A stretch of DNA of 64,000 nucleotides from CAYVQE01 sp964454005 (GTDB taxonomy: Bacteria > Myxococcota > B64-G9), in contig CAYVQE010000009.1 of the NCBI GenBank assembly GCA_964454005.1, forward strand, positions 1 through 64,000, read 5' to 3'. This document shows, piece after piece, positions 7,352-15,805 of this stretch. Within the stretch, counting starts at the first letter, position 1. Each line of letters starts with the position of its first letter. The notes beneath the pieces were generated by a model that saw only the letters and a program-made list of their open reading frames with translations, had not been told where the DNA came from and did no database searches. The position numbers were made by a program, and so were the translations under genes.

Positions 7352-9406
7352 GTGTATGCCCCGGCTGGAATCGCTAGGCTCGGTATCGGCTGTTGGCTCG
7401 TCTGCCTGCTGGCCGCGGCGCCGGCCCGGCCCTGTACCATCTTCGCCGCCGACGACGGCGCGCTGGTGCTGGCCGGCAACAACGAGGACTACCTGGCCGG
7501 TGATTTCGACACCGGTATCTGGTACGTGCCCGCCCGGGGCGACGACCACGGATTTGCCGTGGTGGGCTATACCACCTGGGAGGGCCAGCGCACGTTCTCG
7601 GCCCAGGGCGGGGTCAATGACCAGGGCCTGTTCCTGGACGGCAACGCGGCGCCCTACCTGGAAGCGCGCACCAACACCGCCGGCCGCCGAGCCACCGGCT
7701 GGGACCTGTTCGCCGAGCCGCTACGGCGCTGCACCACGGTGCAGCAGGCCCTGGAGCTATACGCCGAATTCGACCTGACCGGTATCATCGAGCGGGCCAA
7801 GATCTTCATCGCCGACCGCCACGGCAACGCGGCCATCCTCGAGGGCGATGTCACCAGCCACAAGTCTGGCGACGTGCTGATTTCGACCAACTTCTACGAA
7901 TCCCATCCGGAACTGGGCGGCCACCCCTGCTGGCGCTACGACGCCGTCGAACAGCGCCTCGGCCAGGGCGCACCGCTGTCGCTGGAACTGGCCGCCGAGG
8001 CGGCCGCGGCCGCCAGCCACGACGGCACCTACTACACCAACGTGCACGATTTGAACGCCAACACCTTCCGGCTCTACTACCGCCACGACTTCGACCGGCC
8101 GCTGCAGATCGACCTGGCCGCGGAACTGGCCGGCAGCGGCGGGGTGGTGCCCATGGCCGATCTGTTCGGCCCGGCGGTGGCCGACGAGCGCGGCCGGGTC
8201 GTCTTCCACCCGCCGCACGTCAGTCTGCCGGGCCGGCTGGCGGTGCTGCTGCGCGACGCGGGGCCCAACGCCGACCCGGACGCGCGCGAGCAGGTCGAGG
8301 TCGCACTGGAAAGCCCCGGCGGTGACGCGGAGACGCTCACCCTGTTCGAGATCCGGCCGGACGCGGGCGTGTTCGCCGGCGCGCTGGCTGCCGAGTTCGG
8401 CCCCGCGGCCGCGGGCGACGGGCGCCTGCAGGCCGCCGCCGGCGATCGGCTGACGGTGCGCTATCATGACGCAGACGACGGATCCGGCGCCGCGGCCGAG
8501 ACCCTGTCCCAGGCCCTGGTGTACTGCGATCTGGATCAGGACGGCCACGACGCCCAAGCCTGCGGCGGGCAGGATTGTCTCGACCTGCGCGCCGATTTCA
8601 ACCCGGACGCGGTGGAGTTCTGCGATGCGCAGGACGACGACTGCGATCAGCTCACCGACGAGGACTGCAGCGCCTGTTTGCCGGCCGCCGAGCCGGACAT
8701 CACCCCCACCGTCGGCGACTACAACCCGCTGGCCTGCGACCGGTGCTTCAGCGGCGACTTCGACGAGCAACACTACCGCGACGAGGAGCCCTACCGCCTG
8801 TGGGCCGACGCCTACCGTTTCGAGGCCCGGGCCGGCCAGACCGTGATCAGCAGCATCCACCGCCCGGCGCCCGACGGCATCCTGTGGCAGTACTGGTACA
8901 GCCTGTCCGACGAGGTGCTGGCCACGGATTCGGGCTACGGCGCTCTGGTGCACACCTTCGACCGGCCCGGGACCTACGTGTTGGTGCTGGGTTTGCGGCG
9001 GGTGGATCCGACCGTGCAAGCCAATGATTACCGGCTCGAGCTGGATTGCGCAGCTGGCGATCAGCCACCGCAGGACGGCGGCCCGGACGGTGGCGACGCC
9101 GCGGCGGACGCAGACGACGGCGGCCAGACCGTGGACGGCGGTTCTGACGGCGCCGGTACCGGCGACGATAAGGACGCGGACGGCTGCGACGCCGGCATCC
9201 CGGACGCGGATGACGGCGATGGGGCTGTTGCCGGCTCGGGCTGCGGCTGCCGCGGCCAGGGCGGTAGGCGGGGAGTCGCCTCGGGATCGTCCGGCTTGTT
9301 CGGTCTGTTCGCCCTGCTATCGGCCCTGCTGGCCCTGGCGCCACGCCCGGTCCCTTCGCGGCGACCGGAGTCGTCCCGCCGCAAAGGTGGCCCCAGGCCC
9401 GGCTAG
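7352..9406 (+). CDS. Secreted Ntn-hydrolase (penicillin-acylase-like) with MopE-type and MYXO-CTERM-like regions
   Basis: A 684-aa exported protein. Residues 1-27 are a signal peptide, and the next residue, Cys28 in PCTIFAADD, fits the N-terminal nucleophile of cysteine Ntn hydrolases (choloylglycine hydrolase, penicillin V acylase, acyltransferase relatives). GNNEDY follows at about 43-48. The catalytic region reaches about residue 250. Residues 391-436 are Asp/Cys-rich with DLDQDGHDAQACGG and DAQDDDCDQ, matching MopE-type metal-binding repeats. An Asp/Gly linker (567-628) then leads to SGCGCRGQGG, a hydrophobic helix and an arginine-rich end, like the MYXO-CTERM sorting tail. It is probably processed and displayed at the cell surface. 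Start GTG; substrate unknown. Confidence 0.8.
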   Translation: MYAPAGIARLGIGCWLVCLLAAAPARPCTIFAADDGALVLAGNNEDYLAGDFDTGIWYVPARGDDHGFAVVGYTTWEGQRTFSAQGGVNDQGLFLDGNAAPYLEARTNTAGRRATGWDLFAEPLRRCTTVQQALELYAEFDLTGIIERAKIFIADRHGNAAILEGDVTSHKSGDVLISTNFYESHPELGGHPCWRYDAVEQRLGQGAPLSLELAAEAAAAASHDGTYYTNVHDLNANTFRLYYRHDFDRPLQIDLAAELAGSGGVVPMADLFGPAVADERGRVVFHPPHVSLPGRLAVLLRDAGPNADPDAREQVEVALESPGGDAETLTLFEIRPDAGVFAGALAAEFGPAAAGDGRLQAAAGDRLTVRYHDADDGSGAAAETLSQALVYCDLDQDGHDAQACGGQDCLDLRADFNPDAVEFCDAQDDDCDQLTDEDCSACLPAAEPDITPTVGDYNPLACDRCFSGDFDEQHYRDEEPYRLWADAYRFEARAGQTVISSIHRPAPDGILWQYWYSLSDEVLATDSGYGALVHTFDRPGTYVLVLGLRRVDPTVQANDYRLELDCAAGDQPPQDGGPDGGDAAADADDGGQTVDGGSDGAGTGDDKDADGCDAGIPDADDGDGAVAGSGCGCRGQGGRRGVASGSSGLFGLFALLSALLALAPRPVPSRRPESSRRKGGPRPG

Positions 9407-9427
9407 CGAGCGGCCTGGCGCGCCGGC

Positions 9428-10003
9428 TCAGCGTTCGTCCGGCTCGAACTCCAGCGCCGCCGAGTTGATGCAGTGGCGTTGGCCGGTGGGCGCCGGGCCG
9501 TCGTCGAATACGTGGCCCAGGTGACCGCCGCAGCGGGCGCAGCGCAGCTCGGTGCGCACCATGCCGTAGCTGCGATCGTCCAGCCGCTGGAGGTGTCCGG
9601 GTTCTATGGCGCGGGTGAACGAGGGCCAACCGGTGCCGGAGTCGAACTTGTCAGCGGCGCTGTAGAGCACCAGCCCGCAGCCGGCGCAGCGGTAGATGCC
9701 TTCGGCGTGGTGGTTCCAGTAGGCTCCGCTGAAGGCCGGTTCGGTGCCTTGCTGGCGCAGCACGCGATACTGCTCGGGGCTCAGCTCGGCGCGCCACTCG
9801 GCGTCTGTCTTGGTGATTTTTTCCGGCATGGCTCCCTCCTCGGCCGCCTCGGGCTCGGCCGCGGGTTTCTTTTCGGACGCTTCTTGTTGACCGCGCTGCT
9901 CATCGGCCGCCAGCCAGCCGGCGGCCGCCAGCAGGCCCAAGCCGGCCAGCGCGGCCACCAGCAGTTCCGTTCTTCCGCCTTTGTTGTAATACGCTGCTTT
10001 CAT
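9428..10003 (-). CDS. msrB: Peptide-methionine (R)-S-oxide reductase, exported
   Basis: MsrB reduces methionine-R-sulfoxide in proteins. This 191-aa copy carries an N-terminal hydrophobic segment (about residues 15-32) and an acidic linker before the enzyme, so it is probably membrane-anchored or periplasmic. The two zinc CxxC pairs are in RCAGCGLVLY and RCARCGGHLGH, and the catalytic cysteine is in RHCINSAAL close to the C-terminus. The fold signatures TEPAFSGAYW and DSGTGWPSF are intact. The start ATG at 10003 has AGGAGG five bases upstream. Convergent with the Ntn hydrolase gene. Confidence 0.92.
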   Translation of the reverse strand: MKAAYYNKGGRTELLVAALAGLGLLAAAGWLAADEQRGQQEASEKKPAAEPEAAEEGAMPEKITKTDAEWRAELSPEQYRVLRQQGTEPAFSGAYWNHHAEGIYRCAGCGLVLYSAADKFDSGTGWPSFTRAIEPGHLQRLDDRSYGMVRTELRCARCGGHLGHVFDDGPAPTGQRHCINSAALEFEPDER

Positions 10004-10262
10004 CGAATCCTCCTGCCGCGGCGCAGTCCGCGGGTCGCTGCGTCCTGATCATGGGTCGCAGCCGACCCCGCTCGGCTTACAGAGCCGGGATTGAGACGGT
10101 TTGCAGTGCGGGTCGCTGGCGACCTGCCCCGGGTGTTTCGAGACGGACCGGCATACGGGCTATGTGGATATTTTCGTTGACTTTATCGGGCCTGACTGGC
10201 ATGCTCAGCACTGGAGGCGGGACGCCGGTGGCACTTCGGTGGGGTGTGGCAGGACGGTGGAG

Positions 10263-10511
10263 ATGGACCGAGACGAACGCCGCCGACAGCCGGGTCACCC
10301 GAACCCGGCGACCTCGAGCGCGCCCGAGCCCACGGGCGCAACAGAGCTGGCAACGGAGCTAATCGTCAAGTGCAGCCACTGCGGGCGGGTGTATCTGGAG
10401 CCCGAGGGCTGGCAGCGCGTCGAAGAACCGCCCGAGGCGGACCAAGAACTGCGCTATACCCACGGCATCTGCCCGGATTGCCTGCGGCGGCACTTTCCCG
10501 AATTCAGCTGA
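10263..10511 (+). CDS. Small zinc-ribbon-like protein
   Basis: An 82-aa protein of unknown function. After a Pro/Arg-rich N-terminus it has two cysteine pairs, KCSHCGRVYL and ICPDCLRRHFPEF, spaced as in a zinc ribbon. Similar C-terminal modules occur beside or within signalling proteins, but no such partner is adjacent. Start ATG 10263 follows GGTGGAG. The upstream in-frame open stretch (10101-10262) shows no protein-like features. The 260 bases before this gene, back to msrB, hold nothing else recognisable. Confidence 0.6.
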   Translation: MDRDERRRQPGHPNPATSSAPEPTGATELATELIVKCSHCGRVYLEPEGWQRVEEPPEADQELRYTHGICPDCLRRHFPEFS

Positions 10512-10596
10512 CCCGCTAGGCCCCTGGACTCGTCCAGCCCCCTCCAGTCGGCAGCTTGCAAAAGCCCGGCCCTTCGGCTATTCATGGGCGGCGGAG

Positions 10597-11052
10597 GTGG
10601 AGATGGCCACGCTGCTCGAGAAGCTGCCCCTGCCCGCGGAGCGGGCGGCGATCATCGCCGATTGCAACAAGTTGCTCGACACCGAGGTGTCGCGCAAGAA
10701 GGGCATGACCGGCCTGGCCATCAAGGCCGGCTACAAGATTTTGAAGTCCTTCAAGCCCGGCGCGGTACCGGATGCCATCGACAACCTGCTCGACGACTTC
10801 ATCGCCGCGCTGGAGCCCTTCCACAGCGAATACCTGGGCGCTGCGGATTGCGCCAGCTTCGGCACCCACCTGCGCGGCAAGCCGGATGAGGTGGCCGAGG
10901 CCCTGGTGCAGGTGACCGACGGCCGGGCCGACCGCTCGCGGCACACCACCCTGGTGCGCGGCTACCGCAAGCTGCGCCCGGGCGCGCTGCGTCATGTCGG
11001 CCAGGCGGTACCCGGACTGGCCGATCTGTTCGATCTCTACTACCAGGGCTAA
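10597..11052 (+). CDS. DUF6918-like conserved protein
   Basis: A 151-aa soluble, mainly helical protein that matches my memory of the DUF6918 family: an opening helix ending in ADCNKLLDTEVSRK, then GMTGLAIKAGYKILKS, then VTDGRADRSRHTTLVRGYRK and a C-terminal AVPGLADLFDLYY. No catalytic residues are evident and the family role is unknown. A GTG start at 10597 is used, with an in-frame ATG two codons later. It is followed 28 bases on by the Cys-rich lipoprotein at 11081. Confidence 0.7.
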   Translation: MEMATLLEKLPLPAERAAIIADCNKLLDTEVSRKKGMTGLAIKAGYKILKSFKPGAVPDAIDNLLDDFIAALEPFHSEYLGAADCASFGTHLRGKPDEVAEALVQVTDGRADRSRHTTLVRGYRKLRPGALRHVGQAVPGLADLFDLYYQG

Positions 11053-11080
11053 GTGCGCAGCAGTCGAGCGCGGAGACCAG

Positions 11081-11491
11081 GTGACGATTCGGATCCGTAC
11101 CCGGCGAACGCTCTCCGCTCTGCTGCGGAGCATTCGGCCGCTGTCGGCCTGGATGCTGTGCTGGCTGGGCCTGGTGCAGGCCGGGTGCGGCACGGTGACC
11201 GAGGACGGGACCTGCACCACCGACTTCGACTGCCCCGCCGATCAGCTCTGCGGTCTCGAGGGCACCTGCCTGCTGTGCGACAACTGCGACCGGGGGCGCG
11301 TGGGCACCTGCACCGCACCGCGTTTCCCCGAGGAGCGGGCCCCGGACGCGGTGCGGCTCGAGGCCACCGACGATGCCGAACTGCTGCTCTACGTCTACGG
11401 CTGCCCGGGCGGTGAGCGAAGCTACCGCTATCGGCGCCCGAACGGCGAGCCCTGCTTCGATCCCGAGCCCCGCCTGGACGACGGTTGTTGA
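11081..11491 (+). CDS. Small Cys-rich lipoprotein, unknown function
   Basis: A 136-aa predicted lipoprotein. A basic N-terminus (RIRTRRTLSALLRS) leads to a hydrophobic stretch and a lipobox-like LVQAGC near residue 36. The mature start has the recurring Cys-rich motif (GTCTTDFDCPADQLCGLEG, then CLLCDNCDRG). The remaining half has three further cysteines and no known domain. The GTG start at 11081 is chosen because GGAGA lies just upstream and it gives an ordinary signal peptide. Convergent with the coiled-coil gene; a perfect palindrome separates the two. Confidence 0.65.
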   Translation: MTIRIRTRRTLSALLRSIRPLSAWMLCWLGLVQAGCGTVTEDGTCTTDFDCPADQLCGLEGTCLLCDNCDRGRVGTCTAPRFPEERAPDAVRLEATDDAELLLYVYGCPGGERSYRYRRPNGEPCFDPEPRLDDGC

Positions 11492-11513
11492 AGACGCTGC
11501 GGTGGGTCACTGA

Positions 11514-11539
11514 CCTGAAGTTCCCGTGGGAACTTCAGG
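11514..11539. repeat. Perfect 12-bp-arm palindrome between convergent genes
   Basis: CCTGAAGTTCCC and its exact complement are separated by GT, ending one base before the stop codon of the minus-strand gene at 11540. No T-run follows, so a bidirectional terminator is plausible but not proven. The core GAAGTTCCC/GGGAAC is shared with the element at 6263-6282. Confidence 0.6.
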
Positions 11540-12310
11540 CTAGCCCGCGTCGCGTTCGGCGAAGGCGGCCCGCTGGCCGGCGCTGGCCGGGCGCAGGTCC
11601 GGCTTGCGGTAGGAGCGCCGGCCCGCATCGGCGCGGGCCTCGGCGGTGGCGCGGGCGTCCAGCGCTTGCTCCAGACCGCGGATGTGGGCGATGGCGGCCC
11701 CGAGGGCCTCGAGGTGGGCGCCGGCTTGATTGCGGGCCCAGGCCAGATCGGCCTCGAGCTTCTTGTTGCGCTCGGCCTTGCGCCGCAGCTTGCCGAGTTC
11801 TTTCTGGCAGTGGGCCAGCCGCTCCTCGGCTTCCTTGACCCGCTTGTTGGCTTGTTTGACCTCGACGGTGGCCTGCTCGGCCCGTTGCTCGGCCCGCCGG
11901 GCGTTACCGCGGGCTTCGGTCAGCTCCATCTCGAAGCGGTTGCGCTCGAGCGGGGTGGCCTCGGTGCGGAACTTCTGATCCAACAGATCCTTGGCGCTGG
12001 CCCTTTTTTGGTGGGTCAGCTGGACGACTTGCTCGAGCAAGTCCTGGGCCCGCGCCTGGCAGTCCTGCAGCTCCTTGCGGGTCGAGGACTCCTTGGCCAG
12101 CACCTCGATTTTTTCCTGCCGGCAGCGTTCGAGATCGGCCTGCAGCTCGGCCCGGGCTTGATCATCCGCGCCTTGGGCGCTGGCGAGCTGTTGCCGTTGC
12201 TGCTCGAGCTCCTCGCGCAACGATTGCATCTCCTCGGGCTCGCCGAGCAGATTGAACAGGGTCCGGTAAGCCTGTGGCTTGACATTGTTGCGAAGCAGGT
12301 CGCTGATCAT
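11540..12310 (-). CDS. Coiled-coil protein, unknown function
   Basis: A 256-aa soluble protein. After a short N-terminal region (residues 1-28, including AYRTLFNLLGEPEEM) nearly everything to about residue 215 is a charged heptad-rich coiled coil, with many Glu-Gln-Arg-Ala blocks such as LREELEQQRQQLASAQ and ARRAEQRAEQATVEVKQ. The C-terminal 40 residues are basic and probably disordered. I do not recognise a family. The start codon overlaps the dusB stop by 4 bases (ATGA), so it is likely co-transcribed with and coupled to dusB, which gives no obvious functional hint. Confidence 0.65.
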   Translation of the reverse strand: MISDLLRNNVKPQAYRTLFNLLGEPEEMQSLREELEQQRQQLASAQGADDQARAELQADLERCRQEKIEVLAKESSTRKELQDCQARAQDLLEQVVQLTHQKRASAKDLLDQKFRTEATPLERNRFEMELTEARGNARRAEQRAEQATVEVKQANKRVKEAEERLAHCQKELGKLRRKAERNKKLEADLAWARNQAGAHLEALGAAIAHIRGLEQALDARATAEARADAGRRSYRKPDLRPASAGQRAAFAERDAG

Positions 12311-13287
12311 GGGGTCGGGGTCCTCTCTGACTTTTCACCGGGGGCGGCGAACAGCAAGCGCTCGTAAGCGGCCCGCATCTCCCCGGCGCGTTTCAATCGG
12401 GGTAGCTCCCGCCGCAGCGCTGCCGCACCCGGCAAGCCGCGCGCGTACCAGGTCAGGTGCTTGCGCATGCGCTGTACGGCTCGACGTTCAGAGCCGAGCC
12501 AGGCTATCACAAGGTCCAGGTGGGTGCAAAATGCATCCAGCCGTTGAGCGGCGGTGGGCGGTGAGCCGATCCCGGCCAGCGCGGCCGGCAGGAAGGGATC
12601 GCCCAGCGCCGCCCGACCGACCATCAAGCCGGCGCATCCGGTCTGCTCGCGCATGGAGCGGCCGTCGGCGGGCCGGCGCAGATCGCCGTTGCCCACCACC
12701 GGGATGTCGACCGCGGCCGCCACCTGCCCGATCAGGCGCCAGTCGGCGCGGCCGGCGTAGTACTGGGCGCGGGTGCGGGGATGGACGATCAACCCGTCGG
12801 CCCCGGCGCCGGCCAGCCGGCGGGCCACCTCGACTGCGGTGATCTCGGCCGCGGCCCAGCCGGAACGCAGCTTGGCCGTCAGCGGCAGGTCGACCGCGCG
12901 GCGCACCGCAGCCAGCACCGCGGCCGCCCGCTCGGGCTCGCGCAGCAGCGCGGCCCCGGCGCCGGAGCGCACCACCTTCTTGACCGGACAGCCCATGTTG
13001 ATGTCGATGGCCGCAAAGCCCCGCTCGGCCACCAGCTCGGCTGCCGCGGCCATGCTCTCCGGCCGGGCGCCGAACAGCTGCACCAGCAGCGGCTGCTCCT
13101 CCGGCGCGTGCTCCAGCAGCGCCAGGGTGCCCGCACCGCCGCGGATCAGCCCTTCGGCCGAGACCATCTCGGTCACCACCGCCGGACAGCCGCAACGGCG
13201 CAGCACCCGGCGGAAAGGCGAGTCGGTGAAGCCGGCCATCGGGGCCATCAAGACCGGCGGTGTGATGTCCACTGATCCGATCCGCAT
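12307..13287 (-). CDS. dusB: tRNA-dihydrouridine synthase (DusB type)
   Basis: FMN enzyme that reduces specific uridines to dihydrouridine in tRNA; 326 aa, the usual Dus size. Signatures are all present: APMAGFTDSPFRRVLRR at the N-terminus, INMGCPVKKVVRSGAGAAL with the catalytic cysteine, LTAKLRSGW, IVHPRTRAQYYAG, VVGNGDL and GLMVGRAALGDPF. The C-terminal helical tRNA-binding domain contains RMRKHLTWYARGLPG. In many proteobacteria dusB sits with fis; here it faces the nucleoid-protein gene hup and is coupled to a coiled-coil gene. The start ATG lacks a strong Shine-Dalgarno. Confidence 0.93.
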   Translation of the reverse strand: MRIGSVDITPPVLMAPMAGFTDSPFRRVLRRCGCPAVVTEMVSAEGLIRGGAGTLALLEHAPEEQPLLVQLFGARPESMAAAAELVAERGFAAIDINMGCPVKKVVRSGAGAALLREPERAAAVLAAVRRAVDLPLTAKLRSGWAAAEITAVEVARRLAGAGADGLIVHPRTRAQYYAGRADWRLIGQVAAAVDIPVVGNGDLRRPADGRSMREQTGCAGLMVGRAALGDPFLPAALAGIGSPPTAAQRLDAFCTHLDLVIAWLGSERRAVQRMRKHLTWYARGLPGAAALRRELPRLKRAGEMRAAYERLLFAAPGEKSERTPTP

Positions 13288-13460
13288 CGCGGCTGGTCCA
13301 GTCTCGAGCTGGCCGAGACTCTACCGCCGCGGTGAGCGGCGCACAAGAGCCGGCCGCAGCAAGCGGTGACACCACCCCACTTGTATGGTCATGCCAACAC
13401 GTGAGCTGTTGTAGATATTGGGTCTGATTTTTGACAAACCCCATATCTTGCGTTTCGCGG

Positions 13461-13489
13461 TTGACAGGGACGACGCGATTTGGTATTGA
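13461..13489 (+). promoter_or_regulatory. Sigma-70-type promoter of hup
   Basis: A perfect TTGACA (13461-13466), a 17-bp spacer and TATTGA (13484-13489) lie 33 bases before the hup start codon. This implies a leader of about 25 bases containing the AGGAGGGG ribosome-binding site. A second TTGACA at 13431 has no matching -10 element. Confidence 0.7.
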
Positions 13490-13521
13490 TAGACAGTTTC
13501 CACTGGAGCAGGAGGGGTGCC

Positions 13522-13797
13522 ATGACCAAGCAGGAGCTGATCGAATCCATCCACAAGAACAATCCATGGGGGTTGAGCAAGAAGGGCACGGGGGAGGTCG
13601 TCGACGCGGTCTTCGACAACATCTCGAAGGCCATCAAGAAGAGCCGGCGTTTCTCCTACCCCGGCTTCGGCACCTTCAGCGTGCGCAGCCGCAAGGCCCG
13701 CAACGGTCTCAACCCGCAGACCGGCCAGAAGATCCGCATCAAGGCTTCCAAGACGGTGGGCTTCAAGCCGGCCGAGGGGTTCAAGAAAAAGCTGTAG
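13522..13797 (+). CDS. hup: HU-family DNA-binding protein
   Basis: Nucleoid-associated HU/IHF-family protein, 91 aa, the standard length. It starts MTKQELIESIHKNN, and has the hydrophobic core (VVDAVFDNISKAI) and the signature FSYPGFGTFSVRSRKARNG leading into the beta-arm with NPQTGQKI and the closing KTVGFKPAEGFKKKL. The arm carries the NPQTG motif in which proline intercalates into DNA in HU relatives. Whether it is HU or IHF-like cannot be settled from sequence alone. AGGAGGGG sits four bases before the ATG, a consensus promoter lies upstream and a hairpin lies downstream, so it is probably a well-expressed monocistronic gene. Confidence 0.93.
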   Translation: MTKQELIESIHKNNPWGLSKKGTGEVVDAVFDNISKAIKKSRRFSYPGFGTFSVRSRKARNGLNPQTGQKIRIKASKTVGFKPAEGFKKKL

Positions 13798-13848
13798 CCG
13801 AGTTCGTCCTGCACCGCGAAGACGGCGGAGACAGGAAGGCCGATGGAC

Positions 13849-13889
13849 AGCCCGGGTGGCAATGATGCCGCCCGGGCTATTTGGTTTCG
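13849..13889 (+). terminator. Intrinsic-type terminator after hup
   Basis: A 12-bp stem, AGCCCGGGTGGC against GCCGCCCGGGCT with a six-base AATGAT loop and one T-G wobble, followed by the T-rich ATTTGGTTT. It lies 50 bases after hup and its right arm overlaps the stop codon of the convergent moeA-fusion gene. Confidence 0.7.
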
Positions 13890-15805
13890 TCGCCGCCGAC
13901 CTCGCGCAGCCGCCCGGTCTCGCGGCCGTCGTAGCCGCCCAACGCCTCCATCCGCTGCCGGAAGGCCTCGCTGGCGAGCACCTGCAGCAGGTCGGCGATG
14001 CGCGCGTCCTGCAGCGACTCGGCGGGCAGGACCAGATCGAAGCGCTCTTCGACCAGGGGGATGAACCGCAGCCCCAAGGCCCGGGCCGCGGCCAGGATCA
14101 GCATGCCGCAGTCGGCCACCCCGGAGCGGACCGCCTCGGCCACGGCCACGTGGGTGAACTCCTCGTGGCTCCAGCCCGCCAGTTGCTCGGCTTGCAGGCC
14201 GTCGCGGGCCAACAGGTGCTCGGTCAACACCCGGGTGCCCGAGCCGGGCTGGCGGTTGACCCAGCGCAGCCCTTGTTCGATGACCGCGGCCAGATCGACC
14301 GGGCGGCGATCGTCGTCGGCCCGCAGGCACAGCCCTTGCTGGCGGTGGCCGAGGGTGACCAGTGCCAGCCGCCGGCCGGGCAGCATGCGGGCCACGTCGG
14401 CCACGTTGTAGGTGCCGCTTTCCGGGTCCAGCAGGTGGGCGCCGGCCAGGTGGGCCTCGCCGCGGGCCAGCGCGGCCAGCCCGGCCAGGCTGCCCAGCGG
14501 CGAGACGCTCAGGCTGGCGCCGGGCCGGTGCTGGCCCAGCAGGTCGTCGAGCACCGACAGGGCCAGGTCGTTGGAGCCGGCCAGCAGCAACCCGGCATCG
14601 ATCACCGCCCGCGGCTGCAGCAGGGCCACATCCACCGGGCTGCCGGCGGCCAGCCCTTCGCTGGCCGGCGGGACCGCGATCAGCCCGTGGGCCCGGCTCA
14701 GGGTGGTGATGGCCCCGGCGCCGCGGCCCAGCGGCGCAGCCACGTGGCCGGCGGCGAAACGACCGACCACCACCCGCAACCGCTCCTCGAGCCCCGGCCG
14801 GCTGGTCACCGCCCGGGCCAGGCGCGCGGTCAGCCGCTCCGGCCCGGCCGCGGCGGTGCCCAGCAGCTGGGCCAGCAGCGGTCGCAGCAACAGATCGGCG
14901 GCCACCGCCGCGCTGACCGGAAAGCCCGGGATGCCCAGCACCGGCTTGCCGTCGATGCGCCCGCCGGCGGTGGGCTTGCCCGGCATGACCCGCAGCCCGT
15001 GGAACAGCAGCTCGCCCCGCTCGGCGATCACATGCGGGGTGTAGTCGTCGCGCCCGGCCGAGGAACCGGCCAGCACCAGCAGCACGTCGGCTGCGGCCAG
15101 GGCGTCGTCGATGGCCGCCGCCAATTGCCGTGGCTCGTCGGCCACCGGCGGGCGGCGCAGCGGCCGGCCGCCCCATTCGCGGATCGATGCGGCCAGCATG
15201 CGCGAGTTGGACTCGATCACGCCGCCGCCCGAGGGGTCCTGACCCGGCTCGCAGAGCTCGTCGCCGGTGGGCAGGATGGCCACCCGCGGCCGGCGGCGCA
15301 CCGCGATCTCGACCACGCCGGCGCCCAGCATGGCCCCCACGTGGGCCGGCTGGACCAACCGGCCGGCTGGCAGGATCATCTCACCGGCCACCATGTCCTC
15401 TCCGGTCAGGCGCACGTGTTGGCGGGCCGCCACCGCGGCCTGGATCTCGTAGCCGCCGTCTTCGGTGGGGTTGATATGCTCGACCGGCACCACCGCATCG
15501 TAGCCGGCCGGCAGCGGATCGCCGGTGTCGATCGGAACCGCATCGGCCGGGCTGGCCAGCGCCAGCGGTCGGGTGGGGCTGGCGCCGGCGGTGGCCGCCG
15601 AGCGCACCGCGATGCCATCCATGGCCGAGGCGTGGTAAGGCGGCGCGCTGATGGCTGCGTGGACCGCCTCGGCGCAACAGCGACCGGCGGCATCCTCGAC
15701 CGCGATCCGCTCGGGCTCGAGCTGCCCGGGCGGCGTGTCGGCCAGCAGGCGCCGGCAGGCGGTGGGCGGATCGATGAGCTCGCGGTAACGGGCTCCTAGC
15801 TTCAT
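13877..15805 (-). CDS. MoeA-like protein fused to a periplasmic-binding-protein-like (PBP) domain
   Basis: A 642-aa fusion. Residues 1 to about 410 are a MoeA-type molybdopterin molybdotransferase, with PPYHASAMDGIAVRSA, ILPTGDELCEPGQ, VIESNSRML and GIPGFPVSAAVAADLL. From about residue 430 there is a domain of the LysR-substrate/PBP class (PF12727-like), with LLLAGSNDLALSVLDDLL, GTYNVADVARMLPG, WVNRQPGSGTRVLTEHLL and CGMLILAAARALGLRFIPL. Such fusions act in molybdenum cofactor synthesis, where the second domain may sense molybdate or a cofactor precursor; that role is inference. The start overlaps the stop of the upstream moeA (ATGA), which indicates coupled synthesis. Confidence 0.87.
   Translation of the reverse strand: MKLGARYRELIDPPTACRRLLADTPPGQLEPERIAVEDAAGRCCAEAVHAAISAPPYHASAMDGIAVRSAATAGASPTRPLALASPADAVPIDTGDPLPAGYDAVVPVEHINPTEDGGYEIQAAVAARQHVRLTGEDMVAGEMILPAGRLVQPAHVGAMLGAGVVEIAVRRRPRVAILPTGDELCEPGQDPSGGGVIESNSRMLAASIREWGGRPLRRPPVADEPRQLAAAIDDALAAADVLLVLAGSSAGRDDYTPHVIAERGELLFHGLRVMPGKPTAGGRIDGKPVLGIPGFPVSAAVAADLLLRPLLAQLLGTAAAGPERLTARLARAVTSRPGLEERLRVVVGRFAAGHVAAPLGRGAGAITTLSRAHGLIAVPPASEGLAAGSPVDVALLQPRAVIDAGLLLAGSNDLALSVLDDLLGQHRPGASLSVSPLGSLAGLAALARGEAHLAGAHLLDPESGTYNVADVARMLPGRRLALVTLGHRQQGLCLRADDDRRPVDLAAVIEQGLRWVNRQPGSGTRVLTEHLLARDGLQAEQLAGWSHEEFTHVAVAEAVRSGVADCGMLILAAARALGLRFIPLVEERFDLVLPAESLQDARIADLLQVLASEAFRQRMEALGGYDGRETGRLREVGGDETK

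Noticed and set aside
10101..10262. N-terminal extension of the zinc-ribbon protein
   Set aside because: No ribosome-binding site and no protein-like pattern; ATG 10263 with GGTGGAG fits better.
13431..13460. Second TTGACA upstream of hup as another promoter
   Set aside because: No -10-like hexamer at 16-18 bp; the downstream TTGACA with TATTGA is far better.
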